Source of the DNA: Engelhardtia mirabilis
GTDB lineage: Bacteria; Planctomycetota; UBA1135; GCA-002686595
DNA length: 64,000 bases
Reading direction: 5' to 3'
Assembly: GCA_007751255.1 (NCBI GenBank)
Contig: CP036296.1
Location: 2,976,001-3,040,000, forward strand
Below, one piece after another: positions 56,609 to 64,000 of this stretch. How positions within the stretch are numbered: position 1 is the first letter of the stretch; the number at the start of each line of letters is the position of its first letter. The translations under genes were made by a program, and so were the position numbers. The notes beneath the pieces are model-generated. The model was given only the letters and a program-made list of their open reading frames with translations, made no database searches and was not told the origin of the DNA.

Positions 56609-57268
56609 TCAGTCGAAATCTCCGTCGTCGACCAGCTCGCGACGGAAGTTGGGATCTTCGTGGAATCGGAGCAGGCCGGTCAGGGCCAGCATCTCGATCG
56701 TGTGGTATTGGTCGAAGGTCTCGTTGTGCAGCAGGATCGTGACGTCGTCCGTCGCGCCGAGAGGGTCGAAACGCAACTGGATCGTCTCGTCCGCGTACTC
56801 CTCGCCGTTGATCGTCACGAGGGCGAAGCGCACACCCTGATGCAGCTTGGTGCGCTGCATGTTGACTCGCTGATCGACGTTGGGCTCGAACTCGCCCTTC
56901 GCGTTGAAGGGCGTCTCGAGCCAGTACTCGCCACTCGTCATGTCGATGTGGACGAAGTACTCCGAGCCTCGCGAGATCGCTTCCGATCGCGCACCAGAGA
57001 TCCGTGCCGCGATCACGCGGATGTCCGCCGCCAGGTTGGCCCGGGGGAGGACCGAGCGCCAAGAGACGGCGACCACGCCGACCAGTAGGCCGATCAGTAC
57101 CAGCACGACGAGCAGCTCTACCAGGGTGAAGCCCTGCGTGCCGCCGCTCGACCGTGCCGTGGCACCGCGCGCTGCTGCACCGCTCACTGCTACACCCTTC
57201 ACAGCGCGACCTTCCATAGAAGAGCGGCTAGCCATGGTCCCAGCTGCCGGGCGATCGGGCAGGCGCAT
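56609..57268 (-). CDS. gspH: Type II secretion pseudopilin GspH-like
   Basis: About 219 residues from ATG 57268 (a GTG just upstream is also possible, as are ATGs at 57235 and 57217). The processing site is Gly46-Phe47 (TQGFTLVELLVVLVLIGLL). The leader is long and Gly/Ala/Arg-rich (KGVAVSGAAARGATARSS), so the true start may be internal. The outer domain (ADIRVIAARISGARSEAISR then GSEYFVHIDMTSGEYWLET) fits GspH/FimT. It comes 10-14 bases after gspG and 4 bases before gspI. Confidence 0.83.
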   Translation of the reverse strand: MRLPDRPAAGTMASRSSMEGRAVKGVAVSGAAARGATARSSGGTQGFTLVELLVVLVLIGLLVGVVAVSWRSVLPRANLAADIRVIAARISGARSEAISRGSEYFVHIDMTSGEYWLETPFNAKGEFEPNVDQRVNMQRTKLHQGVRFALVTINGEEYADETIQLRFDPLGATDDVTILLHNETFDQYHTIEMLALTGLLRFHEDPNFRRELVDDGDFD

Positions 57269-57281
57269 CACGGGGACGGAC

Positions 57282-57725
57282 TCACTCGTCGTCGCTCAGG
57301 CCCTTGGCCCAGTTCTGGTCGCGGTCGGCCGCCTTGCCCTCGCCGCCGATCTGGCCGTCCTCACCCATGGAGTAGACGCGGAAGTCCTGTCCGCCGGAGG
57401 GCGGGTCGTACTGGTACTCGTTCTTCCAGGGGTCGGTCGGAATCTTGCCGCCGGACTTCAAATAGGTCTCGCCCGTCTCGTCCTCTTCGACCAGGGCGTC
57501 GAGGGAGTCCGGGTAGACCCCGCCGTTGCTGAGGGCGTAATTGTCCAGGGCGCCTGCGATCGAGACCAGGTCGGACCTCATCCGAGTTTCCTGGCCCTTG
57601 AACAGGTACTTGAAGGCGTTGGGGGCGACGACGCCCACGAGCAGGCCGATGATCACGATCACGACCATCAACTCGGCGAGCGAGAAGCCTTCACGCCGCG
57701 AGCGTCGGAGGATGCGGTTCTTCAT
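57282..57725 (-). CDS. gspG: Type II secretion major pseudopilin GspG
   Basis: 147 residues. A short leader (KNRILRRSRREG), processing at Gly13-Phe14 (GFSLAELMVVIVIIGLLVG, +5 Glu18), then VVAPNAFKYLFKGQETRMRS. The C-terminal region has the GspG hallmarks: IPTDPWKNEYQYDPPSGG and FRVYSMGEDGQIGGEG, with the acidic residues that bind calcium in GspG. It is the main subunit of the pseudopilus that pushes substrates through GspD. Typical length. Start is well defined. Confidence 0.95.
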   Translation of the reverse strand: MKNRILRRSRREGFSLAELMVVIVIIGLLVGVVAPNAFKYLFKGQETRMRSDLVSIAGALDNYALSNGGVYPDSLDALVEEDETGETYLKSGGKIPTDPWKNEYQYDPPSGGQDFRVYSMGEDGQIGGEGKAADRDQNWAKGLSDDE

Positions 57726-57810
57726 GGTTGGAGAGTCCGTTGTTTGGATGTACGGGGCCGAAGGCCCGGGGTGAGCGTCCGATTCGCCGGGGCCGAGGCG
57801 GCGCCGAGGA

Positions 57811-59115
57811 TCAGCCGATCTGGGTGGTTTGGAGGATGGGCAGGACGATCGAGATCACGATGAAGCCGACGATCACGGCCAGCACAACGATCATGATCGG
57901 CTCGAGGACCGTGGTGACCCGTTCGGTCACGACGTCGACCTCCTCGTCGTAGGCGTCGGCCACGCGGTCGAGCATCTGCTCCAGCTCGCCCGAGGCCTCC
58001 CCAACGGAGACCATGTAGCCCACGCTGGCGGGGAAGACCCCGGTCGCCTTGAGCGGACTGGCGATGTCCGTGCCCTCGATGATCTTGTCCTTGATCTCGG
58101 TCGTGGCCTTGGCGATGACCTGGTTGCCGACCACGTCCGCGGTGATCTCCAGGGCTTGGACCGCCGGCACCCCGCTCGAGAGCAGGGTGGCCAGGGTGCG
58201 CGAGAAGCGGGAGACGGCGCGCTTGCGGAAGAGCTCGCCGAGCAGCGGCACCCCGAGCAGGAAGCGGTCGATCTTCATGCGCCCCTTGGGCGAGCGGTAG
58301 TACCGCTCGAGCAGTGCCGAGATCGCTGCAACCGCCAGGAACAGCACCCACCAGTAGACCTTGAAGAACTCCGAGACCCCGACGAGGATCTGCGTCGGCA
58401 AGGGCAGGGTCTGGCCGGTGTCCTTGAGCATCGCGGTGATGCGGGGCACGACGACAGCCATCAGGATACTGACGACGATCACGCCCAGCCCGACCATCAG
58501 CAGGGGGTAGGTCAGGGCCGAGACGACCTTGCGCTGCAGGGCCCGTTGAGCCTGGAGGAAGTCGGCCAGGCGCGTCAGCACCACGTCCACCTGACCGGTC
58601 GCCTCACCGGCGCGAACCATGTTCACGTAGAGCTCGCTGAACAGTTCCGGGTGCTCGGCCAGGGAGTCGCCCAGGCTGTTGCCCTGGGTGATGCGTTCGC
58701 GCAACTCCCGGAAGAGGGTCTCGATCCGTCGAGACTCGGCCTGCTCGATGATGGCGCGCAGTGCCTCCGCCAGCGGAATGCCGGCGCCCAGCAAGGTGCC
58801 CAGTTGCCGCGTGATCGCACCCACCAGCTCCAGGTCGCGCCCGGACGCGCCGCCGGAGTTGGCCCGCCGGTGCTCCATGTAGCGGGTCAGGAAGCCCGGC
58901 TTGCGGTCCTTGCCGCGAGAGTCGCCCTTACCCTTGGCCGAGACTGCCGGGGATCCACCGCGACTCTTGCCGCGCTTGCGGACCACCCGCAGGTCGGAGA
59001 CCAGCAGCTTGTCCTTCCGCAGACGCTGACGCGCCTCGCGCGGCGTGTCGGCGTCAATCACACCGGTGCGGGTGGATCCGCCCTCGGCGTAGGCCTTGTA
59101 CTCGTAGATGGGCAC
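57811..59115 (-). CDS. gspF: Type II secretion inner-membrane protein GspF
   Basis: 434 residues from a GTG at 59115. The N-terminal MPIYEYKAYAEGGSTRTGVI is typical. Two GspF domains (about 100-222 and 303-425) carry AITRQLGTLLGAGIPLAEAL and FSRTLATLLSSGVPAVQALE, each followed by a helix-loop-helix with GEATGQVDVVLTRLADFL or GEASGELEQMLDRVADAY. Membrane helices lie near 201-222, 250-270 and 403-425. It is the inner-membrane platform that couples GspE to the pseudopilus. A Lys/Arg/Gly-rich segment at 48-75 is longer than usual. Confidence 0.95.
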   Translation of the reverse strand: MPIYEYKAYAEGGSTRTGVIDADTPREARQRLRKDKLLVSDLRVVRKRGKSRGGSPAVSAKGKGDSRGKDRKPGFLTRYMEHRRANSGGASGRDLELVGAITRQLGTLLGAGIPLAEALRAIIEQAESRRIETLFRELRERITQGNSLGDSLAEHPELFSELYVNMVRAGEATGQVDVVLTRLADFLQAQRALQRKVVSALTYPLLMVGLGVIVVSILMAVVVPRITAMLKDTGQTLPLPTQILVGVSEFFKVYWWVLFLAVAAISALLERYYRSPKGRMKIDRFLLGVPLLGELFRKRAVSRFSRTLATLLSSGVPAVQALEITADVVGNQVIAKATTEIKDKIIEGTDIASPLKATGVFPASVGYMVSVGEASGELEQMLDRVADAYDEEVDVVTERVTTVLEPIMIVVLAVIVGFIVISIVLPILQTTQIG

Positions 59116-59150
59116 GTTTGAGTCGGAAGGGGCCAGGGCCGAGCCGCGGC

Positions 59151-60857
59151 TCAGCCCATTTCGAGCTGCGTCATTCGCAGCACTTCGTCGGGCGTGGTGT
59201 GGCGGTCACGGATCTTCTGGCAGCCATCGAGGCGCAGGGTGATCAGACCCCGCTCGATCGCCGAGCGCTGGATCACCGAGGCGGTCGCGCCCTCCATGAC
59301 CTGGGTTCGCATGGCTTCGTCGACGGGCAGGAACTCGTAGATGGCGGTCCGGCCGCTGTAGCCCGTGTGGTAGCACTCCTCGCAGCCGGCACCCACGGCG
59401 ATGCGTCCGCCGAGCTCTTCGCTGGTCATGCCGAGCTTCTTGAGCTTGGCCGCCCACTCGTCGTCGATGTCCTCTTCGGTCCGGCAGTGGGAGCAGATCG
59501 TCCGCACCAGCCGTTGGGCGATCACGAGCACGATCGAGCTGGCCACCAGGTACGGCTCGACGCCCTGGTCGACCATCCGCACGATCGTGCTGGCCGCGTC
59601 GTTGGTGTGGACGGTCGAGAAGACCAGGTGGCCCGTGAGAGCGGCGCGGATCGCCACCTCGGCCGTCTCCAGGTCTCGAATCTCACCGACCATCATCACG
59701 TCGGGGTCCTGGCGCAGGAACGAGCGCAGGCCGGCGGCGAAGGTCAGACCCTTCTTGGCGGCCACCTGCACCTGGCTGATGCCGGCCAGGGAGTACTCGA
59801 CGGGATCCTCGATCGTCAGGACGTTCTTCTGCGTCGTGTCGATCTCGGTCATGGCCGCGTACAGCGTGGTCGTCTTGCCCGAGCCAGTGGGGCCGGTGAC
59901 GAGCACGATGCCCGAGGTGTAGTTGATGAACTCACGCAGCATCGCGCGGTTCTTCTCTTCCAGCCCGATCTCGTCGATCGTGTACAGCCGGGCCGACTTG
60001 TCGAGCAGACGCATGACGATGCGCTCGCCATTGCTGGTCGGCACCGAGCTGATCCGGACGTCGACCTCACCCTCGCCCAGTCGGATCGACGCGCGACCAT
60101 CCTGGGGCAGTCGCCGCTCGGCGATGTCCATCTTGCCCATGACCTTGACGCGACTGACGATCGCTTCGTGGGCCTTGCGCGGGATGGAATCCATGTTGTA
60201 GAGGATGCCGTCGATGCGGAAGCGGACCTGCGTGCGGTCGGGGTACGGATGGAAGTGCACATCCGACGCGCGCATCTTCAAGGACTGGAACAGGATCGTG
60301 TTGACCAGCTTGATGATGGGGGCCTTGTTGGAGACGTCGAGGACGTCTTCCGCGTCCTCGACCTCCTTGGCCAGGCCGGCGATGTCGGCGTCGTCCGCCA
60401 CATCGGCCAGTGCCTGGTCGACCCCGTCCGCCTTGTGGCGGTAGGCGCGGGCGATCAACGTGTTGATCTCACCCAGGGGCGCCAGGACCGGCTCGACCTC
60501 GGTGCCGAGCATGGCCGCGAGGTCGTCCATCGGGTTGGTGTCGAGCGGTGAACTCGTGGCCACCCGCATCACGCCCAACTCGTCCTGCTCGAGGGCTACC
60601 AGGCTGTAGTTGCGCGAGAACTGGACCGGGATCCGATCGACGAAGCCCGCCGGGACCCGTAGGCCGTCGAGGGACTCGCGCACTTCGTAGCCGAGCAACT
60701 GGCCGTAGGCCTGCAGTACCGCGACCTCAGGCAGGTAGTCCTTCTTGACGATGACGCGATCGAGGGATTCGCCGGACGTCGAGGCGATCCGACGGCACTC
60801 GTCCAGCTTCTCGCGGGACAGGCCCCTTTCGACCAGGATGTCGGCAACCGAGGTCAC
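59151..60857 (-). CDS. gspE: Type II secretion ATPase GspE
   Basis: 568 residues from GTG 60857, in a GTGA overlap with gspD. N-terminal T2SSE domain; ATPase core with Walker A VTGPTGSGKTTTLYAAMTEI (322-329), Asp box, Walker B MMVGEIRDLETAE (388-396) and His box GHLVFSTVHTNDA. A zinc motif CSHC (455-458) pairs with CEECYHTGYSG (492-495), as in GspE/PilB. Linker ADVADDADIAGLAKEVEDAE is acidic. It powers pseudopilus assembly together with GspF and, normally, GspL; gspL is absent from this window. Confidence 0.97.
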   Translation of the reverse strand: MTSVADILVERGLSREKLDECRRIASTSGESLDRVIVKKDYLPEVAVLQAYGQLLGYEVRESLDGLRVPAGFVDRIPVQFSRNYSLVALEQDELGVMRVATSSPLDTNPMDDLAAMLGTEVEPVLAPLGEINTLIARAYRHKADGVDQALADVADDADIAGLAKEVEDAEDVLDVSNKAPIIKLVNTILFQSLKMRASDVHFHPYPDRTQVRFRIDGILYNMDSIPRKAHEAIVSRVKVMGKMDIAERRLPQDGRASIRLGEGEVDVRISSVPTSNGERIVMRLLDKSARLYTIDEIGLEEKNRAMLREFINYTSGIVLVTGPTGSGKTTTLYAAMTEIDTTQKNVLTIEDPVEYSLAGISQVQVAAKKGLTFAAGLRSFLRQDPDVMMVGEIRDLETAEVAIRAALTGHLVFSTVHTNDAASTIVRMVDQGVEPYLVASSIVLVIAQRLVRTICSHCRTEEDIDDEWAAKLKKLGMTSEELGGRIAVGAGCEECYHTGYSGRTAIYEFLPVDEAMRTQVMEGATASVIQRSAIERGLITLRLDGCQKIRDRHTTPDEVLRMTQLEMG

Positions 60858-63316
60858 TGGTCGTCGCCTCCGCTAGTTGCGGCCGGTACCAGCTCGGGGG
60901 TGGCTCCACTCGCGGTGGTTTCCGGTGTCTCGGGAACCATGTTGATGCCATAGACGGCGTCCTGCGCTGCCGCTTGCTTGGCAGCTGCCTTCTCGGAAGC
61001 ACCGTCGAGCATCTCGCGCCGACGCTGGGCGTCGATGCCGACGTCGGCGGGATCGACCTCGCCCACCGGCGGGCGGCGGTACAGCGGCACTTCGAAGCCC
61101 ATCAGCGTGTTCTCGTCGTCGCCGATCCCGAAGTCGGGGTCGATCACGCGCAGGCGGTCGGCGCCGATGATGTCGGACGCCTCGAGCTTCTTGCGATAGG
61201 AGATCTCGGCCAGGTCGGCGAAGTCCTCGTCGGCCAGGATGTGGGGCGTGACGAAGAAGTAGAGCGTGCGCCGGTCTTCGGTCTCCTGGTCGCGGCGGAA
61301 CAGGGCGCCGATGATCGGCAGGTCACCGAGCCACGGCGTCTGCTGCCGCAGCAAGGTCGTGTTGTTGGTGATCACACCGCCGATGATCATCGTGTCGCCG
61401 TCGGGGACGTTGATCGTCGTCTGCAGGCGACGCGTCACGCGCGGCGGGGGGATCGAGGCGTTGGTCGTGCTGCCGAGGAAGTTGGAGACTTCCAACTCGA
61501 CGCCCAGGCGCAGGTAGCGCGAGGCGCTGATCGAGGGCGAGATGGTGAGCGTGATACCCGCCTCCTGGTAGCCCTGGAAGTTCTCCTGGGTCTGGCCGCT
61601 CACGCCGCCGGTCGCGGTGATCTGGGTGAAGGGGCGCTCGTCCAGGGTCGAGACCGTGGCGCTGTCGTTGTTGTTGACCAGGATCGACGGCACCGAGAGC
61701 ACGTTGGCGTTCTCGCGCGTCTGCAGGAGGCGCACCAGGAAGGGCAGGGCGAAGTCGTCGCCGTCGAGGATGCCGGCGGTGATACCGCTCGCGAAGGTGG
61801 GCACCCGGGCGTCCGGGATGCCGTCCAGGTCCAGGTCCTCGAGGGTCGAAAGGCCCCAGCTCGTGATGCCGAAGCCACCGGTCTCGCTGGTGCCCGGAAG
61901 ATCGGCGAAGCCGAGCTCGACGCCGATGTCCTGGAAGTCGTTACCCGACAGCTCGATCAGCGCGGTCTCGATCAGCACCTGGTCCGCGCGGCGGTCGAGG
62001 TCCTGGATCAGCTGAACCACCTCGGCGTAGCGAGTCTTGTTGGCGGCGATCAGCAGGGAGTTGGTGGCCGGTTCGGGCACGACCACGACCTCCTCGGTGC
62101 TCGAGCTGCCGCTGGAGCCACCCTGCTGGGAACTGCCCGACGAACGGTTCGCGCTGTCGGTCACCCGCGCGGCGTCCTCCAGGAAGCTCTCCAGCACGTC
62201 GGCCAGCTCCTCCGCGCCCACGTTGGCAAGGGTGTAGACGTTGTAGGAGCGCTCGGGCTCGATCACCTCGGTGTCGAGGCGCGCGATCAGCTCCTTGATT
62301 GCCGGCAGGTCCTTGGGAAGCGCGACGACCGCGAGCGAGTTCGTTCGCCGGTCGACGATGATCTTGGCGCTCGATTGGTTGCGGGCCTGGGGCGTCGTGG
62401 TCTCGCCGGCGGCCTGCCGCGCGACCTGCTCCGCCTCCTGGCTGGCCTCGAGCAGTTGCTCGACCATGTCGGAGACGTCGTCGGCCGAGGCGAACTCGAG
62501 CGGGACGTAGTCGAACACCGGCGGATCGGGGGGCGGGATGATCGACTCCTGGTCGATCAGGAACAGCAGCTTGGCGAGCTGGACGATGTAGCTGCCGAAG
62601 CCCTGCAGGATCAGCGAGTCGCTGTTGCCCGCGGGGACCATGTTCAGGGTGTTCTGATCGGTGATCAGGCTGCGCAGGGAGTTCGACAGCTGGCGCACGT
62701 CGGTGTGCGGCAGGGTGACCACGGTGGTGATCAGCGTGGCCGGCTGGTCCGCGTAGCCGTCAAGCTCCTCGGGCAGCACGTAGATCGACTTCTGGCGGAT
62801 CGAACCCTGGGTCCGCGCGTTGCTCGAGGCCAGGCTCTGGATCACGGTCACCGTCAACGGCGGGGCGCCGACCTCGACGCACGCGAAGTTGTGGATGAAC
62901 ATGATGATCTGAAAGAAGCTGTAGAAATCCTGCTTGGGGATTCGCTTCGTTCCGATCATCCGCACCGTCTCGTTCTTCAGCTCGTCGCTGGCCTCCTTGG
63001 GCACGATGAACTGGAGTCCTGTGGCCTGCTCGCAGGCCTTGATGAACTCGAGCAGGGACATGCCCTCGTCATCCTCCTTCTCGGCGAAGTTGAGGATGAA
63101 GAAGTCGCCCTCCGCCTGGATGGGGGGGACGGCGCCCTCTTGGTTGGCCGAGTTGCCGCTGGCGGCAGCGTTCCCGCCTCCTCCACCTCGTCCGTTCTGG
63201 ACCAGCGGTGTTGTCGACGCAGGGGCGACAGCCGCCGACGTCGATGCAGCCGTGACGGCGGGGGCGGGCGCCGGCGAGGCGCTGAGCAGCAGAGAGGCGA
63301 GCAGGGTGGCGATCAT
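60854..63316 (-). CDS. gspD: Type II secretion outer-membrane secretin GspD
   Basis: 820 residues from ATG 63316. A signal peptide (IATLLASLLLSASPAPA) is followed by N0-N3 modules (FVKE-type: GDFFILNFAEKEDDEG; VPLEFASADDVSDMVEQLLE; YNVYTLANVGAEELADVLES). The secretin core has VPDGDTMIIGGVITNNTTLL, WLGDLPIIGALFRRDQE and RTLYFFVTPHIL near 694. A 126-residue Ala/Glu/Thr-rich tail follows. Ser/Gly-rich linkers are present (RSSGSSQQGGSSGSSSTEE). An internal DLDLDGIPD loop (residues 494-502) is unlike usual secretins. The protein forms the outer-membrane gate. The gene begins the operon; gspC is absent. Confidence 0.95.
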   Translation of the reverse strand: MIATLLASLLLSASPAPAPAVTAASTSAAVAPASTTPLVQNGRGGGGGNAAASGNSANQEGAVPPIQAEGDFFILNFAEKEDDEGMSLLEFIKACEQATGLQFIVPKEASDELKNETVRMIGTKRIPKQDFYSFFQIIMFIHNFACVEVGAPPLTVTVIQSLASSNARTQGSIRQKSIYVLPEELDGYADQPATLITTVVTLPHTDVRQLSNSLRSLITDQNTLNMVPAGNSDSLILQGFGSYIVQLAKLLFLIDQESIIPPPDPPVFDYVPLEFASADDVSDMVEQLLEASQEAEQVARQAAGETTTPQARNQSSAKIIVDRRTNSLAVVALPKDLPAIKELIARLDTEVIEPERSYNVYTLANVGAEELADVLESFLEDAARVTDSANRSSGSSQQGGSSGSSSTEEVVVVPEPATNSLLIAANKTRYAEVVQLIQDLDRRADQVLIETALIELSGNDFQDIGVELGFADLPGTSETGGFGITSWGLSTLEDLDLDGIPDARVPTFASGITAGILDGDDFALPFLVRLLQTRENANVLSVPSILVNNNDSATVSTLDERPFTQITATGGVSGQTQENFQGYQEAGITLTISPSISASRYLRLGVELEVSNFLGSTTNASIPPPRVTRRLQTTINVPDGDTMIIGGVITNNTTLLRQQTPWLGDLPIIGALFRRDQETEDRRTLYFFVTPHILADEDFADLAEISYRKKLEASDIIGADRLRVIDPDFGIGDDENTLMGFEVPLYRRPPVGEVDPADVGIDAQRRREMLDGASEKAAAKQAAAQDAVYGINMVPETPETTASGATPELVPAATSGGDDQ

Positions 63317-63791
63317 GTTCGAGCGTCGGTCGGCGAGTGGCTTCTGCGGTCGCGGGCGTGTTCGGTGGAAGGGCCGAATTCGGCCGATGGCCGGCATTCT
63401 TGGCCTGAGGCCCCGAGGCCTCGGCGCCCGTTTCGGTGACCGGAGGTCGCCGAGTCGGTCGAGGACGTGAGCCGGGCGAGCCAGGCGCGTGGCCCCCAGG
63501 GGGGCCTTGCGGCGCGCCGCGACTCACCGTTTGGTTGAGCTTATCTCGTTGTGCTGTCTTGATTTAGGCGCCCCGATCGGAGGCGATCGCGGGCACTCTA
63601 TGGAGCCGCCGGTCACGTGTCAAACCCGCGACCTGTGGAGAGGATGCCTCGCGATGTAGTGCGACGTTCGGGGAAGCCTAATCTTCCCGCCGAAGCATCA
63701 AGAGGGCCGCCTCGCCCTTCCAGACCATCTCCGACGTCGGCACCATGTTCGGCCCACGGCCGCCGCTGTCCCCGTCCCGCTCCCACCCTCG
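63317..63791. other. Divergent intergenic region of 475 bases
   Basis: It lies between gspD (minus) and the PTS-like gene (plus), so promoters for both should be here. The stretch 63536-63580 is markedly AT-richer than its surroundings (GAGCTTATCTCGTTGTGCTG, then TCTTGATTTAGG). I cannot name -35/-10 boxes with confidence. A plus-strand open frame at 63617-63850 is Pro/Arg-rich and runs into the next gene; I do not regard it as real. Confidence 0.55.
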
Positions 63792-64000
63792 ATGCGCCTT
63801 TCCGAGCTCCTGCGACAGGAGGACCTGTTGGTCCCCTTGGAAGCCGTTGACAAGTGGGACGCGATCGCGCGCCTGGTCGCCCACCTGGTCAAGTGCGGGC
63901 GGATTCCCGAGGACGCCCGCGGCGAGCTGCTGGAATTGGTCCTGGCCCGTGAACGGTCCATGTCCACCGGCATGGAGCACGGGATCGCGATCCCCCACGC
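63792..64000 (+). CDS. PTS EIIA (fructose/nitrogen type) domain protein, 5' part only
   Basis: The frame from ATG 63792 is open to the window end (69 codons visible). It reads LSELLRQEDLLVPLEAVDK, then WDAIARLVAHLVKCGRI and LVLARERSMSTGMEHGIAIP followed by H-A. This fits the PTS EIIA type 2 (PtsN/FruA-IIA) family: a helix pair, then the R-E-x-x-x-S-T-G motif and the GIA-x-PH active site, with the phospho-His at residue 69. Whether it is a small regulatory IIA-Ntr protein or part of a longer polypeptide cannot be told here. Confidence 0.85.
   Translation, partial: MRLSELLRQEDLLVPLEAVDKWDAIARLVAHLVKCGRIPEDARGELLELVLARERSMSTGMEHGIAIPH

Noticed and set aside
63617-63850. Plus-strand open frame upstream of the PTS-like gene
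   Set aside because: Pro/Arg-rich, overlaps the PTS-like start in another frame, and lacks a ribosome site.

Overview
The window is 64 kb of uniformly GC-rich (roughly 70% by eye), densely coded bacterial DNA with short spacers, many GTG/TTG starts and frequent 4-base stop/start overlaps. I see no rRNA, tRNA, CRISPR array, transposase, integrase or phage gene, so it reads as stable chromosome. Gene content points to a Gram-negative-type, probably aerobic and marine bacterium, most likely a planctomycete-type lineage. The reasons are many Ala/Pro-linker TPR and HEAT proteins, von Willebrand A proteins with a split glutamine-amidotransferase-like fold, a CcsA/ResB (system II) cytochrome c pathway, and a sulfotransferase inside a polysaccharide locus. 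The lineage assignment is inference.

Region 1 (1-10720, minus strand) is an exopolysaccharide locus read right to left: GT9 glycosyltransferase, Wza-type exporter, Wzc-type tyrosine kinase/co-polymerase, three glycosyltransferases, a sulfotransferase and a Wzx-type flippase cut by the window edge. The initiating sugar-phosphate transferase (EpsB-like) lies apart at 18016-19683. Region 2 (10954-22549) mixes a HEAT/TPR secreted protein, MnmG, a degenerate sensor-like protein, a YdcZ transporter, an NAD(P)-binding/DUF2867 protein, YraN, YajC and MnmA. MnmA is the sulfurtransferase acting on the wobble uridine that MnmG also modifies, and its gene carries in-frame minisatellites at both ends.

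Region 3 (22546-33050) holds a large VWA membrane protein, HEAT/TPR proteins, an SGNH hydrolase, then the TCA genes mdh, fumC and mqo, and rpmH. Region 4 (33363-39555, minus) has three membrane-anchored helical-repeat proteins of unknown function around a two-domain dCTP deaminase; two of them share a nearly identical C-terminus. Region 5 (39757-54962, plus) is housekeeping: sucCD, an MnmC2-like methyltransferase, tatA, mobA, a polyprenyl diphosphate synthase, a two-domain lipoprotein with resB-ccsA (cytochrome c maturation), folD, a rhomboid protease, a large unknown exported protein and serS.

Region 6 (55001-63316, minus) is a type II secretion operon gspD-E-F-G-H-I-J without gspC, K, L or M here. 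The window ends in the start of a PTS EIIA-like gene on the plus strand.

The most unusual items are the TPR paralogues with a shared terminal signature, the duplicated-domain lipoprotein in the cytochrome c operon, the minisatellites in mnmA and in a signal peptide, and a calcium-loop-like insertion in the secretin.
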